Notes: generated by a model not told the origin, from the letters alone. 37,180 nucleotides of DNA from Thermoflexales bacterium (GCA_025056895.1 JANWVJ010000010.1:1-37180); one strand, 5' to 3'. Positions 18,477-27,956 are shown, counted from the stretch's first letter. Program-made: numbers and translations.

Positions 18477-19477
18477 CAGCACGCGGCAAATGGAAACGCT
18501 TCTTCGAGCGCAGCATACATGGCCGCATAGTCGGCTTGCAGCCAGGCAATCCGCTCGTTCACATAGGCCCGCAGGCGTTCCAGCTCCGCGTTTCGTTCCT
18601 GCGGACCGAGCGGACGCGGGGTGCAAGGCAGAGCCGTGGGCACCGGCGCGACCCGCTGATCACCTGTGCCAGCCTGCGGCGTAACCGGCATTTCTTCACA
18701 CCCTGCCAAATCGCTCTTTTCGAGAACAGCCTCTCCTGCTGCCAGCAAGGACTGATATTGGCGGATGCCCAGCTCACGCAACGACTCAGGCGTTTCAAGC
18801 AGACGCGCCAAGCGGTGGCCGCCGTTTAATCTGGCCAGTTCATCCAGTTGTCCGTGAATTGCGAACCCGCCACGCCGATCGGGCAGGGTGTAGGTCGCAT
18901 GACACAACAGCCCAATCACGCGGCTGGGCGCTGCGGCGCCGGCCTCAAAGTAGGTCAGCCGCACGCAGGCGTCGCCGGGCGTCTCGCCGGTGGCCATGTC
19001 CAGTTCAGCAACCCATCCAGCGTTGGCCGGCACATACAAGGCCTTGAAGGCAATGCTGAAAATATCGGCCGGCGCGCCCTGGTCGAGTTGGCGGCTGGGC
19101 AAAAGCGCCGATACCTCCACGCGACGCGCCTCCTGCTCGCCGGGCGCGCTGCCGATCGTTATGCACCAACCCAGAGTATCCTTGCGGCACCAGGAAGCCA
19201 TCAACGATGAGTAGGGGACGCCGCTGCCGGCGCGGTAGTAGGGCAAGTAATCTAGCCCCTTTTCTTCCGCGAACTGGCGCGCACAGGCATCCAGGTGTCG
19301 AAATCGGAAACCGAAGGCCGGGTTGCGGAAGCGGAGTTGATCGACGGTGTAGGTTTTGTCAGGCGGAGGCGGAGTGGTGGGGGCCGGCGTGGCTATGCGA
19401 CAAGCGCTCAGCAGCAAGAGGATGATGAGGATGCTCACCCGATGCACGATATGGGTTGGACGTGACACACCAGCCAT
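18464..19477 (-). CDS. Putative lipoprotein of unknown function
   Basis: ORF with hydrophobic signal and lipobox (ILIILLLLSAC); start at 19477 or 19498; stop codon lies inside the tandem repeat. Confidence 0.65.
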   Translation of the reverse strand: MAGVSRPTHIVHRVSILIILLLLSACRIATPAPTTPPPPDKTYTVDQLRFRNPAFGFRFRHLDACARQFAEEKGLDYLPYYRAGSGVPYSSLMASWCRKDTLGWCITIGSAPGEQEARRVEVSALLPSRQLDQGAPADIFSIAFKALYVPANAGWVAELDMATGETPGDACVRLTYFEAGAAAPSRVIGLLCHATYTLPDRRGGFAIHGQLDELARLNGGHRLARLLETPESLRELGIRQYQSLLAAGEAVLEKSDLAGCEEMPVTPQAGTGDQRVAPVPTALPCTPRPLGPQERNAELERLRAYVNERIAWLQADYAAMYAALEEAFPFAACWLSE

Positions 19478-19504
19478 AGGCAAAGACTCACCGTGCAAGA
19501 CGAA

Positions 19505-20137
19505 TCACGAGTTCACCGACAGCGCAATCAGCGATTGGCCGGCCCAGTACGTGCCAAGCACCAGCGCCTGAGCAGCACGGAACGGGCGCACAAAACGATT
19601 CCAGGCCAGCGCCGAATCCGACAGCACAAACAGGGCGGCGCCCATTGCGGCCGACCCTGATGAAAAGGTCGGCAGCGCTGCCGCGCGTTCAACAGCTTGC
19701 CACAGCATCACCGTGATCACCACACCGTAGATGAGCACCGGCACTTTCAAGGCGCCGGCATGGGGCCACAAGAAATACATCAACACGGCAAAATAGATCA
19801 AGCCAGGCAGCAGCCACCCGGACACGCGCGGCCCATCTCCCCAGACAAACGCGCCGATATAACACAGATGCCCGAATAGGAAGCTGATCAGCCCCGCGAC
19901 AAAGCGATTGCCGGGCAGCATCAGAAAGACATCGCCGATTAAGGAGAAGAGCAAGCCGGCAACGATCAATGCCTGATACCAGCGATCCGACGGAATCGCC
20001 AGCGCCCCGATAAGGACAATCAGAAAGGTCGTCAGCGGTTTAAAGATATACACCGCCCAGCGCGCGCGACGATACTCGGCCATAATGGCTAGGATGGCCG
20101 ACAGGCCGATCAGAATCACGAGTATCATGGACGGCAT
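19505..20137 (-). CDS. YhhN-family (lysoplasmalogenase-like) membrane protein
   Basis: KPLTTFLIVL, LLFSLIGDVFLMLPGNRFVAGLISFLFGHLCYIGAF typical of the YhhN family. Confidence 0.85.
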   Translation of the reverse strand: MPSMILVILIGLSAILAIMAEYRRARWAVYIFKPLTTFLIVLIGALAIPSDRWYQALIVAGLLFSLIGDVFLMLPGNRFVAGLISFLFGHLCYIGAFVWGDGPRVSGWLLPGLIYFAVLMYFLWPHAGALKVPVLIYGVVITVMLWQAVERAAALPTFSSGSAAMGAALFVLSDSALAWNRFVRPFRAAQALVLGTYWAGQSLIALSVNS

Positions 20138-20155
20138 CAGGAGGGATTATCCACG

Positions 20156-21313
20156 ATGAAGATTACGGACATCAAGGTATACCCCGTCTGGGTCGGCAGT
20201 CGCAATCAGTGCATCGTCAAGGTCGAGACGGACGAGGGGCTGTACGGCTGGGGCGAGTCGGGGTTGTCGGGCCGCGAGCTGGCCGTGCAAGGCGCAATCC
20301 GGCACTACCGCGAGTTTTTGATCGGGCGGGATGCGATGCAGCGCGGGGCGCTGTGGCAGGAAATGTACCGCAGTCAGTACTTTGAAGGCGGGCGCGTGCT
20401 AGTAGCAGCGATCTCCGCTATCGACATCGCGTTGTACGACATCGCCGGCAAAGCGCTGGGCGTGCCGGTGTACCAACTGTTGGGCGGCAAGCAACGCGAC
20501 TGGGTGCCTTGCTTTGCCACCACCGGCGCGCCGATGGGGCCACAATTGATCGAGGATGTGAAGTTGCTGCTTGCACACGGCTGGAATGTGATCCGCACCG
20601 TGCCCGGCCACCCGGCCGGCGATGACCCAAACGTGTTCGAGCCGCGCGAGTCGATCGGCTTGACGGCCAAATGGCTGACCAAGCTGCGCGAGGCGGTCGG
20701 ACCAGAGCCGGTGCTGGGCATCGATTACCACCATCGGCTGAGCGTGGCCGAAGCGGCCTCGTTCTGCCAGCGCATGCCGTCCGGCACGCTGGACTTTCTG
20801 GAGGAACCCATCCGTGACGAGACGCCCGAAGCGTATGAGGTCTTGCGCACAATGACCGATGTACCGCTCGCCATCGGCGAGGAGTTCTCCAGCAAGTGGC
20901 AATTCCTGCCGTATATCGAGCGCGGCATCACCAATTTTGCCCGCATCGACATCTGCAACGTAGGGGGTTTCACCGAGGCGATGAAGGTAGCCGGCTGGGC
21001 CGAAGCGCATTACATCGATTTGATGCCGCACAACCCATTGGGGCCGGTTTGCACGGCAGCCACCGTCCACCTGGCAGCAGCCGTCGCCAACTTCGCGTGG
21101 ATGGAGGTGCGCGTGTCGCCTACTGAAAATCTCGGCTTCGACGATTCAGAATGGTTCCCTGTGCAGCTCAAGCTGGAAGGCAATCGGTTCCGTGTGCCGG
21201 ATGGCCCAGGGTTGGGCGTAGAGTTCAACGAAGCGCTGGCGCACCAGCACACACTGAAGTTCTGGGAGCCACCCCACCTGCGCCGGCGTGACGGATCATA
21301 CACGAACTGGTAG
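20156..21313 (+). CDS. Mandelate racemase/muconate lactonizing enzyme-like enolase superfamily protein (galactonate dehydratase-like)
   Basis: MKITDIKVYPVWVG, ALYDIAGKALGVPVYQLLGGK, GIDYHHRLS, FLEEPI, AIGEEFSSKWQF; strong AGGAGG Shine-Dalgarno. Confidence 0.88.
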   Translation: MKITDIKVYPVWVGSRNQCIVKVETDEGLYGWGESGLSGRELAVQGAIRHYREFLIGRDAMQRGALWQEMYRSQYFEGGRVLVAAISAIDIALYDIAGKALGVPVYQLLGGKQRDWVPCFATTGAPMGPQLIEDVKLLLAHGWNVIRTVPGHPAGDDPNVFEPRESIGLTAKWLTKLREAVGPEPVLGIDYHHRLSVAEAASFCQRMPSGTLDFLEEPIRDETPEAYEVLRTMTDVPLAIGEEFSSKWQFLPYIERGITNFARIDICNVGGFTEAMKVAGWAEAHYIDLMPHNPLGPVCTAATVHLAAAVANFAWMEVRVSPTENLGFDDSEWFPVQLKLEGNRFRVPDGPGLGVEFNEALAHQHTLKFWEPPHLRRRDGSYTNW

Positions 21314-21323
21314 CACGTCGCTT

Positions 21324-21329
21324 TATAAT
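21324..21329 (+). promoter_or_regulatory. Candidate -10 (TATAAT) for the FHA/kinase/tubulin-like block
   Basis: Perfect TATAAT 15 nt before ATG 21345; only recognisable promoter-like element immediately before the co-directional block. Confidence 0.5.
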
Positions 21330-21344
21330 CCACCCGTATAGGCG

Positions 21345-22328
21345 ATGGGAAGCACGTACTTCGATGTGTTGCGATTGCCGCGCACCGCGACGGATGCACA
21401 AATCAGCGATGCGTATCGCCGGCTGCGCGCCTTGCACGCCAATGACCCGGCTCGACTGCGGGCAATTGAAACAGCCTATCGCGTGTTGGCCAACCCCATC
21501 ACCCGGCGCAGCTACCTTCGGGCGCTGGAAGAAGGCCGCGCCCCCTCCGTTCAAGAGAGCGAGGCAGCCGAATTGCCCTCCGATCAAGCCGCTAGAGGGT
21601 TTGTCTCGCTCTTGCGTCGCGCAGGCTTACGCCGCTCAACCGGCACTGACAAACGTTCAAAAACCGAATTGCTTGACGCCACAAACGTGGGCCGAGAAGC
21701 GAACGGCGCCGGCGCGGCGCATCCTCCACCAGACAATGCAGCCCGCGCGACTCCCCCTTCTGCCGGCCCACGTCGCCGCAATCGGTATCCAACCGAGTTG
21801 ATTGACAATGAGGCAGCACGGTCTACGGTGAACGATGAGAAGGCTGCATCAAGCCAAACGAACAGCAGTGGAAACTCTATCTCCGGTGCGGCGGATGAGT
21901 TTCATACAGAGCCTGACCGACCCGAGGCGTCGCACCCCCCCAGCGCAGAGGATGCACATCAGACCGGCCGTGATGAAACGCGCATCAGCCCGTTGCGCCG
22001 ACCAAAGTACCTCGCCACCATCGAAGTCGTGTACGAGGGGCGGACAGAAACGTTCGATTTGCTGGCCGGCACAAATTGGATCGGACGACCGTCTAAAGAC
22101 GAGCCATCGCCGGCCGTGCCATTACCCGACCCCGATCGATTCGTTTCGCGTAAACACGCCCGTATCTTTCTGGATGACACAACGTGGACGGTGACCGATA
22201 CCAGTGAAAACGGCACCTTGTTGAACGGCAAGCCACTGCGCAAGGGCCAGCCCAGTCGCCTTAAGGATGGCGATGTATTGACCATCGAGGGCCGCACGCT
22301 CACCATCCGGCGCGTCCCAGACGGATGA
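21345..22328 (+). CDS. J-like domain (degenerate) + C-terminal FHA domain protein
   Basis: YFDVLRLPRTATDAQISDAYRRLRALHANDPARLRAIETAYRVLANPITRRSYL; FHA: NWIGRPS...VSRKHARIFLDDTTWTVTDTSENGTLLNGKPL. Confidence 0.85.
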   Translation: MGSTYFDVLRLPRTATDAQISDAYRRLRALHANDPARLRAIETAYRVLANPITRRSYLRALEEGRAPSVQESEAAELPSDQAARGFVSLLRRAGLRRSTGTDKRSKTELLDATNVGREANGAGAAHPPPDNAARATPPSAGPRRRNRYPTELIDNEAARSTVNDEKAASSQTNSSGNSISGAADEFHTEPDRPEASHPPSAEDAHQTGRDETRISPLRRPKYLATIEVVYEGRTETFDLLAGTNWIGRPSKDEPSPAVPLPDPDRFVSRKHARIFLDDTTWTVTDTSENGTLLNGKPLRKGQPSRLKDGDVLTIEGRTLTIRRVPDG

Positions 22329-24079
22329 TCCGCGCCGGCTGCGCCCTGCCGGCGGGATGTCTCACCTGTACATTCATTCATGCGACCATGACGACTCGTC
22401 CTGTTGCTGTTGTAGCTTTTGGCAGCCAGACCGACATCGGCAGAGAGCGTGATCAGAATCAAGACAGTCTCTTGTCCTACACGCCCCTTGCGCCCTCCGG
22501 CCTACCCTCCAAACAGGGCTGGTTGTTTGTTGTGGCAGATGGCATGGGTGGGCATCTGGCCGGCGAGGTAGCCAGTCAGGTCGCTGTCGAAAGCATCGTC
22601 GAGCACTTCGCCGCCAGCGACGCAGAAGATGTGGCTGCCGTGTTACAGCAGAGCATAGCGGTTGCCAACGAAGCCGTTTGCCGGCGCGCGCACGATCTGG
22701 GTGTGGATATCATGGGCACAACCCTCGTGTGCGCCGTCATCCGAGACGACCAGTTGTTTGTCGCGCACGTTGGCGACAGCCGCGCCTACTTGCTGCGCGA
22801 TCAGACCTTGACTCCTCTCACGCGCGATCATTCACTTGTCAACGAACAAATCCGTCAAGGATTGATTACCGAGACCGAGGCGCGCGACAGTGAGCTACGC
22901 GGGATCGTCACCCGCGCACTGGGGATGAAAGGTGGCGTGCAAGCCGACATCGCTGGCCCAATCGCTTTGCATACGGACGATGTAGTGCTTTTGTGCACGG
23001 ATGGCGTGTGCGGCTACGTGCCGGAAATTCAAATCCGCTACATCTTGCAAACCCATCGCACAGAGCCTCAAAGCGCCGCCGAGCTGCTCATCGAGGCGGC
23101 TAACGCCGTCGGCGGGTTCGACAATGCTACGGCTGTGGTAGCACATGTTCAGCGCATCGAACAGGCCGCGTTAGAGGAAGAGGAAACAGGAGAAACCGTG
23201 TCGGGGCAAATGCGTCTGGAAAAGCCAGCCGCTGTTGATAATGGCCGCGTGCACAGGCCTGCTGCGCCGGCGCCCCTTATGCCCGATGACAGCGATACGG
23301 CCGACAACTTACCGACTGAACCGCCGCCCTCAGATGGGTCGCCTGCTTCCGACAGTCAGACCGAACGCACGAACGACCGTTTGACCGCAGCGCCATCACC
23401 GGCACAGCCAGAACCGTTGATCGGTTGGCGCGAGCTGATCCCGATCAGTGTGCTGATCGTTGTGTTACTGGCCGAAGCAATCGTGTTTGCCTTCGGCGCG
23501 CGACGCACCACCACCGACCCGACTCCGGCGCCGGCGCCTTCTATCACGACATCGGTGGGTGAAGCCGGATCGACCTCGGTTCAAGGGTCGGTAGCCGTTC
23601 AGCCGCTTGTGTTGTCCATCTCTGTTGAACCGCAACCGCCGCTGACGGCATTCACGCAACTGGAGGTGATCACGACACAACTGGCGTCAAACGCACCAGC
23701 AGCCATCACGTTGACTTTTCGCACTAATGCCACCGTGATCGAGCCGACGCATTTTGAGACCAATCTCGATTTGAGCCGGCCTAAATCGACTGTGCGCATC
23801 GAGCTGGCGCCACAGGTCAACTTCAACCGTCAAGAACAGGTCAAGATCGAAGCGCTTGCTGAGGCCGGGCCGGCGGATGATGGTCAGAGCAACACGTGGA
23901 CAATCGGCGCATTTGGCCTACCCTCGCAGCCCGATTTGCGCCTGCGCTCCCGCTTGACGATCCTGATGACGCTGACGCCAATGCAGCCGGTTCCAAGCCG
24001 TTTGCCCATGCGTATCTCTATCCGGTGGCTGGCCGTTGGGGCCATTCCGGGCGATTTCAAGCCCGCTGTTTCATGGTGA
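22325..24079 (+). CDS. PP2C-family protein Ser/Thr phosphatase with TM segment and C-terminal extracytoplasmic region
   Basis: RDQNQDSLL, VADGMGGHLAGEVAS, FVAHVGDSRAYLL, LLCTDGVCGY, DNATAVV; TM ISVLIVVLLAEAIVFAFG; start 22325 (ATGA overlap) or 22388; C-terminal reading frame uncertain. Confidence 0.88.
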   Translation: MIRAGCALPAGCLTCTFIHATMTTRPVAVVAFGSQTDIGRERDQNQDSLLSYTPLAPSGLPSKQGWLFVVADGMGGHLAGEVASQVAVESIVEHFAASDAEDVAAVLQQSIAVANEAVCRRAHDLGVDIMGTTLVCAVIRDDQLFVAHVGDSRAYLLRDQTLTPLTRDHSLVNEQIRQGLITETEARDSELRGIVTRALGMKGGVQADIAGPIALHTDDVVLLCTDGVCGYVPEIQIRYILQTHRTEPQSAAELLIEAANAVGGFDNATAVVAHVQRIEQAALEEEETGETVSGQMRLEKPAAVDNGRVHRPAAPAPLMPDDSDTADNLPTEPPPSDGSPASDSQTERTNDRLTAAPSPAQPEPLIGWRELIPISVLIVVLLAEAIVFAFGARRTTTDPTPAPAPSITTSVGEAGSTSVQGSVAVQPLVLSISVEPQPPLTAFTQLEVITTQLASNAPAAITLTFRTNATVIEPTHFETNLDLSRPKSTVRIELAPQVNFNRQEQVKIEALAEAGPADDGQSNTWTIGAFGLPSQPDLRLRSRLTILMTLTPMQPVPSRLPMRISIRWLAVGAIPGDFKPAVSW

Positions 24080-24119
24080 GGCACGTATTGCCGGGCGCAA
24101 ATGGCCGGATTGTGACACG

Positions 24120-26069
24120 ATGAGCATGGTCGGCAAGACACTCGGACGCTTCAGGCTGCTTGAAGAGATCGGCAGCGGCGGTTTCGCCACGGTCTATCTC
24201 GCCTTGGACACCCAACTCAACGAGCCGGTAGCCGTCAAAGTATTGTCCGAGAAAGCTGGGCGTGACCCAACGGCAGTGGCCCGTTTCGAGCGCGAGGCTC
24301 AGGCATTACGCAAATTGCCCAGCCACCCGAACATCGTCGGCTTACGCGCATCCGGCCGGTTTGAAGGGCGCCACTACCTAGTGATGGACTATTTAGCCGG
24401 CAACGATCTGAGCACTGTGTTGAGCCGGCAAGGCAAGTTGCCGTTCTCTGAGGCAGCCGATATCGTCGGACAAATCGCGGACGCGCTGCGTGCGGCCGCT
24501 GCGGTCGGTTTAGTTCACCGGGATATCAAACCGGAGAATATTCGTTTGCTGCCAGATGGGACGGTGAAGTTGCTCGACTTCGGCATTGCCCGCGAAGCAG
24601 GAGCGTCCCGTCTGACCAAGGAGGGGTTGCTGGCCGGCACAGCAGCCTACGTCGCGCCGGAGGTGTGGCGCGGTCAACAACCTGATCAGCACAGTGATAT
24701 CTATGCCTTGGGGTGCGTGTTCTATGAAATGCTAACCGGTCGCCCGCCGTTCGCCTCGGATTCGCTCGAAACGATGATGCGCCTGCATCTCGAGTCCAAG
24801 CCAGACTTGGATGCACTTGGCCCAGCCGGCGCGCCGGCCGACGTGCGACGCGCCATCGAGCACATGCTGGCCAAAGAGCCGAGCAAGCGCCCGACGTATG
24901 ACGGCTTGCTCAAACAGCTTAAACCGTACCGCCCCAACGAGCGACCGGCGGTCGGCCGTTCCAGCAGTTCTTCCTTTACAACAAGCGATGACGAGGCCGA
25001 AAGCTCGCCGACCGCTTCTGGAACGACCGCCGATGAAACGCGCGTCAACTTGCGCGCCGGTTCCGGACGGGCCGCCTCCGAACGGGCCACAGCCGGACGC
25101 CCCAGACAAGCTCTGCCCGGCGGCCCACGTTCGTTTCGGCTTCAGCCGGCCGGCAGTGCTGCCGGCGCCGGTGTTGGCAAACGCCAAGCCGTCGGGCGCG
25201 GCCTATCTTGGCGCGTAGGCGCCGCGTTAACCGTCTTGCTGCTTCTGGTGGGTGCAGCGTGTGGGGCACTGACGGCAGGCAGCGTAGGCTTGCCGATCAT
25301 TTTGGACTGGCGCGCAGCGCAAATGGCTCCCACACCGGCAGCTCTGGCGCGCGGTGTGGCAAATATGTTGCGGGGAACCGCTTTGCCGATGCCGAGCACC
25401 CCGACGCTGTCCCCAACCGACACACCGGTTCCTCTGCCCACCGAAACGCCGGCCACCATGTTCAGTTTCATTCCTCGCCGATTGCGCTTGTTGCCCGACG
25501 GCCGGCGCGCTGACTACTGGATCGACGATAGCAGTCCCGGCCTGACGCTTGACCCGCCCTTCGATAGCGAAGCCGGCCGCCTGACATGGACGCGCCTGGA
25601 TTACCTCGACCCGGCCGATTACGGCTCCGGTTTTGTCACCATCCGCGCCGGCGTCACGGCTAATATCGTTTGGTCAATGGACCGGCCGTTAGAGCCGGGG
25701 TTCTATGAACTGTTCATCTACCGGCCCTACCGTCCCCCCGATCCGTTGGTGCGCCCCTTTATCGCCATCACCGTCCCATACGAGGTGCGCCTCGACGGTC
25801 AGGTGCTCACACCATTTGCCGGAACTGCTGAGGTGAACCATCAAGCAGCTTATGGACAGTGGGTGAGCATCGGCGGCTACGAACTCAAGCGCGCCGGCAT
25901 CCTGAGCGTGCGACTGGATGTGGAGAATGCGCTGCCGCCGCGCTACGAGGTTGCGATTGATGGACTGGCGATTGCACGGTTAGACGGGCCACAACTCACT
26001 CCAACCCAAACACCATCGCCCACACCGACGGAAACGCCAACCGTCGCCCCAACTGCGCCTGGCCGGTAA
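24120..26069 (+). CDS. Transmembrane Ser/Thr protein kinase (Hanks type) with non-PASTA ectodomain
   Basis: GSGGFATVYLA, AVKVL, LVHRDIKPENI, LLDFGIAR, GTAAYVAPE, DIYALGCVFYEMLTGRPPF; TM VGAALTVLLLLVGAACGALTAG; ectodomain beta-rich with Pro/Thr-rich linkers. Confidence 0.92.
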   Translation: MSMVGKTLGRFRLLEEIGSGGFATVYLALDTQLNEPVAVKVLSEKAGRDPTAVARFEREAQALRKLPSHPNIVGLRASGRFEGRHYLVMDYLAGNDLSTVLSRQGKLPFSEAADIVGQIADALRAAAAVGLVHRDIKPENIRLLPDGTVKLLDFGIAREAGASRLTKEGLLAGTAAYVAPEVWRGQQPDQHSDIYALGCVFYEMLTGRPPFASDSLETMMRLHLESKPDLDALGPAGAPADVRRAIEHMLAKEPSKRPTYDGLLKQLKPYRPNERPAVGRSSSSSFTTSDDEAESSPTASGTTADETRVNLRAGSGRAASERATAGRPRQALPGGPRSFRLQPAGSAAGAGVGKRQAVGRGLSWRVGAALTVLLLLVGAACGALTAGSVGLPIILDWRAAQMAPTPAALARGVANMLRGTALPMPSTPTLSPTDTPVPLPTETPATMFSFIPRRLRLLPDGRRADYWIDDSSPGLTLDPPFDSEAGRLTWTRLDYLDPADYGSGFVTIRAGVTANIVWSMDRPLEPGFYELFIYRPYRPPDPLVRPFIAITVPYEVRLDGQVLTPFAGTAEVNHQAAYGQWVSIGGYELKRAGILSVRLDVENALPPRYEVAIDGLAIARLDGPQLTPTQTPSPTPTETPTVAPTAPGR

Positions 26070-26074
26070 AATCT

Positions 26075-26950
26075 ATGAGCACGATCATTCTGCAATTCAT
26101 TCACCGCACCATGGGCGCGATGTGGGTTTTCGCTGGCGCCCTACTCGTTCTTGCGTCAGGACTCTTAGCGGTTGCTCCAGACCGACTACGCCAATTGGCT
26201 TTTGGCGACGTGCCGCAAGTTGGCGCTGTATTACAACCGATGTTCATGCCATCGTTGGCGGCAGTACTGGCCGGCGTGGTCAGTGGGATTTACATGATGG
26301 TTGTGGGCTTTGGACTGGTGACGCTGCGGAGCTGGGCACGCCTGATCAGCATCGCGTTGAACGTAGCCGTCGGCGCATGTCTGGCCGCATTCGCAGCGGC
26401 CATCGTCATGTACATCCCGGCCGGGGGCATGTCGTCCTCCACTCTGATGATTGTCGCGACGGCCGGCAGTTCAGCAGCCGTCTTGCTGGCCTTCAGCCTG
26501 GCGCTGAGCGCGCCGATTGCCATCGGCTCGTTCGGCGAAGCCGTTCCGGCAGTGCCCAGGCCGGCGCCGGCCAAGTGCCCGACCTGCGCGGGCGCGCTCG
26601 ACCTGACGCGGGCGCGGTGTCCCAAATGCGACCTAGAAATGGAACATCCGGCCGAGCCAAAACGCGCCCGACTGGTCGAAGTCCGCAGCGGCAGAGAGTA
26701 TCCGCTCTCGTTGCGCAAGCTCAACCGGATCGGCCGCGAGTCGCCCGATTTGGACGTATCGCTCGATCACCGTTCGGTTTCGGCAAACCATGCCAGCATC
26801 GAGCACTATCACGGTCGTTTCTATCTCCATGCCCACAACGACGCCTTTGGCACATGTGTCAATCAACGGCGCGTGCGCGAGGCAGAGATTCGTCACAACG
26901 ACGTGTTGACTTTCGGTCAGGCCGAATGTCGCTTTATAGTGGATTATTGA
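26075..26950 (+). CDS. Polytopic membrane protein with zinc ribbon and C-terminal FHA domain
   Basis: Several N-terminal hydrophobic helices, CPTCAGALDLTRARCPKCDLE, FHA RIGRESPDLDVSLDHRSVSANHASIEHYHGRFYLHAHNDAFGTCVN. Confidence 0.85.
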   Translation: MSTIILQFIHRTMGAMWVFAGALLVLASGLLAVAPDRLRQLAFGDVPQVGAVLQPMFMPSLAAVLAGVVSGIYMMVVGFGLVTLRSWARLISIALNVAVGACLAAFAAAIVMYIPAGGMSSSTLMIVATAGSSAAVLLAFSLALSAPIAIGSFGEAVPAVPRPAPAKCPTCAGALDLTRARCPKCDLEMEHPAEPKRARLVEVRSGREYPLSLRKLNRIGRESPDLDVSLDHRSVSANHASIEHYHGRFYLHAHNDAFGTCVNQRRVREAEIRHNDVLTFGQAECRFIVDY

Positions 26951-26992
26951 TTCCTATTCAGGCGCTGCGCCTGTGAACGGACAACTGAGGCC

Positions 26993-27871
26993 ATGCCGAA
27001 TGTGTTGATCCTCTTTATCGCCATGCTGGTTGCATCAGCCGGCATCGCCGCTTGGCTGACTTGGCGCGATGTGCAGCGGCGCAAGCCGACCGATCCATCG
27101 TCGGTTCAACTCGCGGCTGCTGCTAAGTTGAATCAACCTGGACAGACCGGCAGCGCCCAATCTGCTGAGCCTTTGGCATCCCCCGCCCCTACCATCCGCA
27201 CAGCAGTCGAGACTGTTCCGGCGCCGCTGGCTGTTCCAGCGCCGCCGACAGACAAGCAGATTGCTTCCAAGACAAAAGAGTTTCAACTGATCTGCGTGAG
27301 CGGAGCACTGGCCGGAACAGCCTTCAGCGTTGGCGCGGAGTGTCTGATCAGCCGAGGGCCGGTATGCTGGATCGCTATTCCAGAACCCACCTTGTCGGCG
27401 CCGCACCTCGCGATTGATTCATCTGATCGGCCCATTCGCATAAAGGACTTAAACAGCCGCGCCGGCGCACGCATCGGTCAACATCGGCTTGAGGACGCAC
27501 GCGGATTTGTAGAACTGCCGGCAGATCGTTCGATCCAAATCGGGGCGCTCACACTCGCCATCGAAGGCGGAACGCTCACCGTGTCTTCAGCACAAGCCGG
27601 CCGCAGCCTGGCGGGCAAATCGTATGTGATGCCGGCCGCGTTCGTCGTAATCAGCCGGCGCGAGATGCCGGTAGTGATTACCGGCGACATCGATCACCGT
27701 ATCTCCGATGCTCACGCCTTAATGTATGTGGACAACGGCGCATTGATGATCAAGGATTTGAACAGCACCAACGGCACGCGGGTGAACGGAAAGAAACTGG
27801 CCCGCCAGCCGATGCCACTTCAGGCCGGCGATCTGATTGAGATCGGGCAATCGACATTCCGAGTATCGTAG
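26993..27871 (+). CDS. Single-pass membrane protein with tandem FHA-like domains (first degenerate)
   Basis: N-terminal TM VLILFIAMLVASAGIAAWL; second FHA DHRISDAHALMYVDNGALMIKDLNSTNGTRVNGKKL; first FHA-like ISRGPVCWIAIPEPTLSAPHLAIDSS..IKDLNSRAGARIG. Confidence 0.85.
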   Translation: MPNVLILFIAMLVASAGIAAWLTWRDVQRRKPTDPSSVQLAAAAKLNQPGQTGSAQSAEPLASPAPTIRTAVETVPAPLAVPAPPTDKQIASKTKEFQLICVSGALAGTAFSVGAECLISRGPVCWIAIPEPTLSAPHLAIDSSDRPIRIKDLNSRAGARIGQHRLEDARGFVELPADRSIQIGALTLAIEGGTLTVSSAQAGRSLAGKSYVMPAAFVVISRREMPVVITGDIDHRISDAHALMYVDNGALMIKDLNSTNGTRVNGKKLARQPMPLQAGDLIEIGQSTFRVS

Positions 27872-27956
27872 AAGGAGAGCCGATGGACTGCCCGAAGGCG
27901 GGCTTATCTCTATCTGTTGTATGCCGATTACAATACCAACGCAAGCCCAAAAAGTG

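Noticed and set aside
22325-24079. In-frame TGA readthrough (selenocysteine) at 24077 of the PP2C gene, prompted by the presence of selA
   Set aside because: Extension beyond the TGA is short and there is no SECIS-like hairpin or catalytic context.
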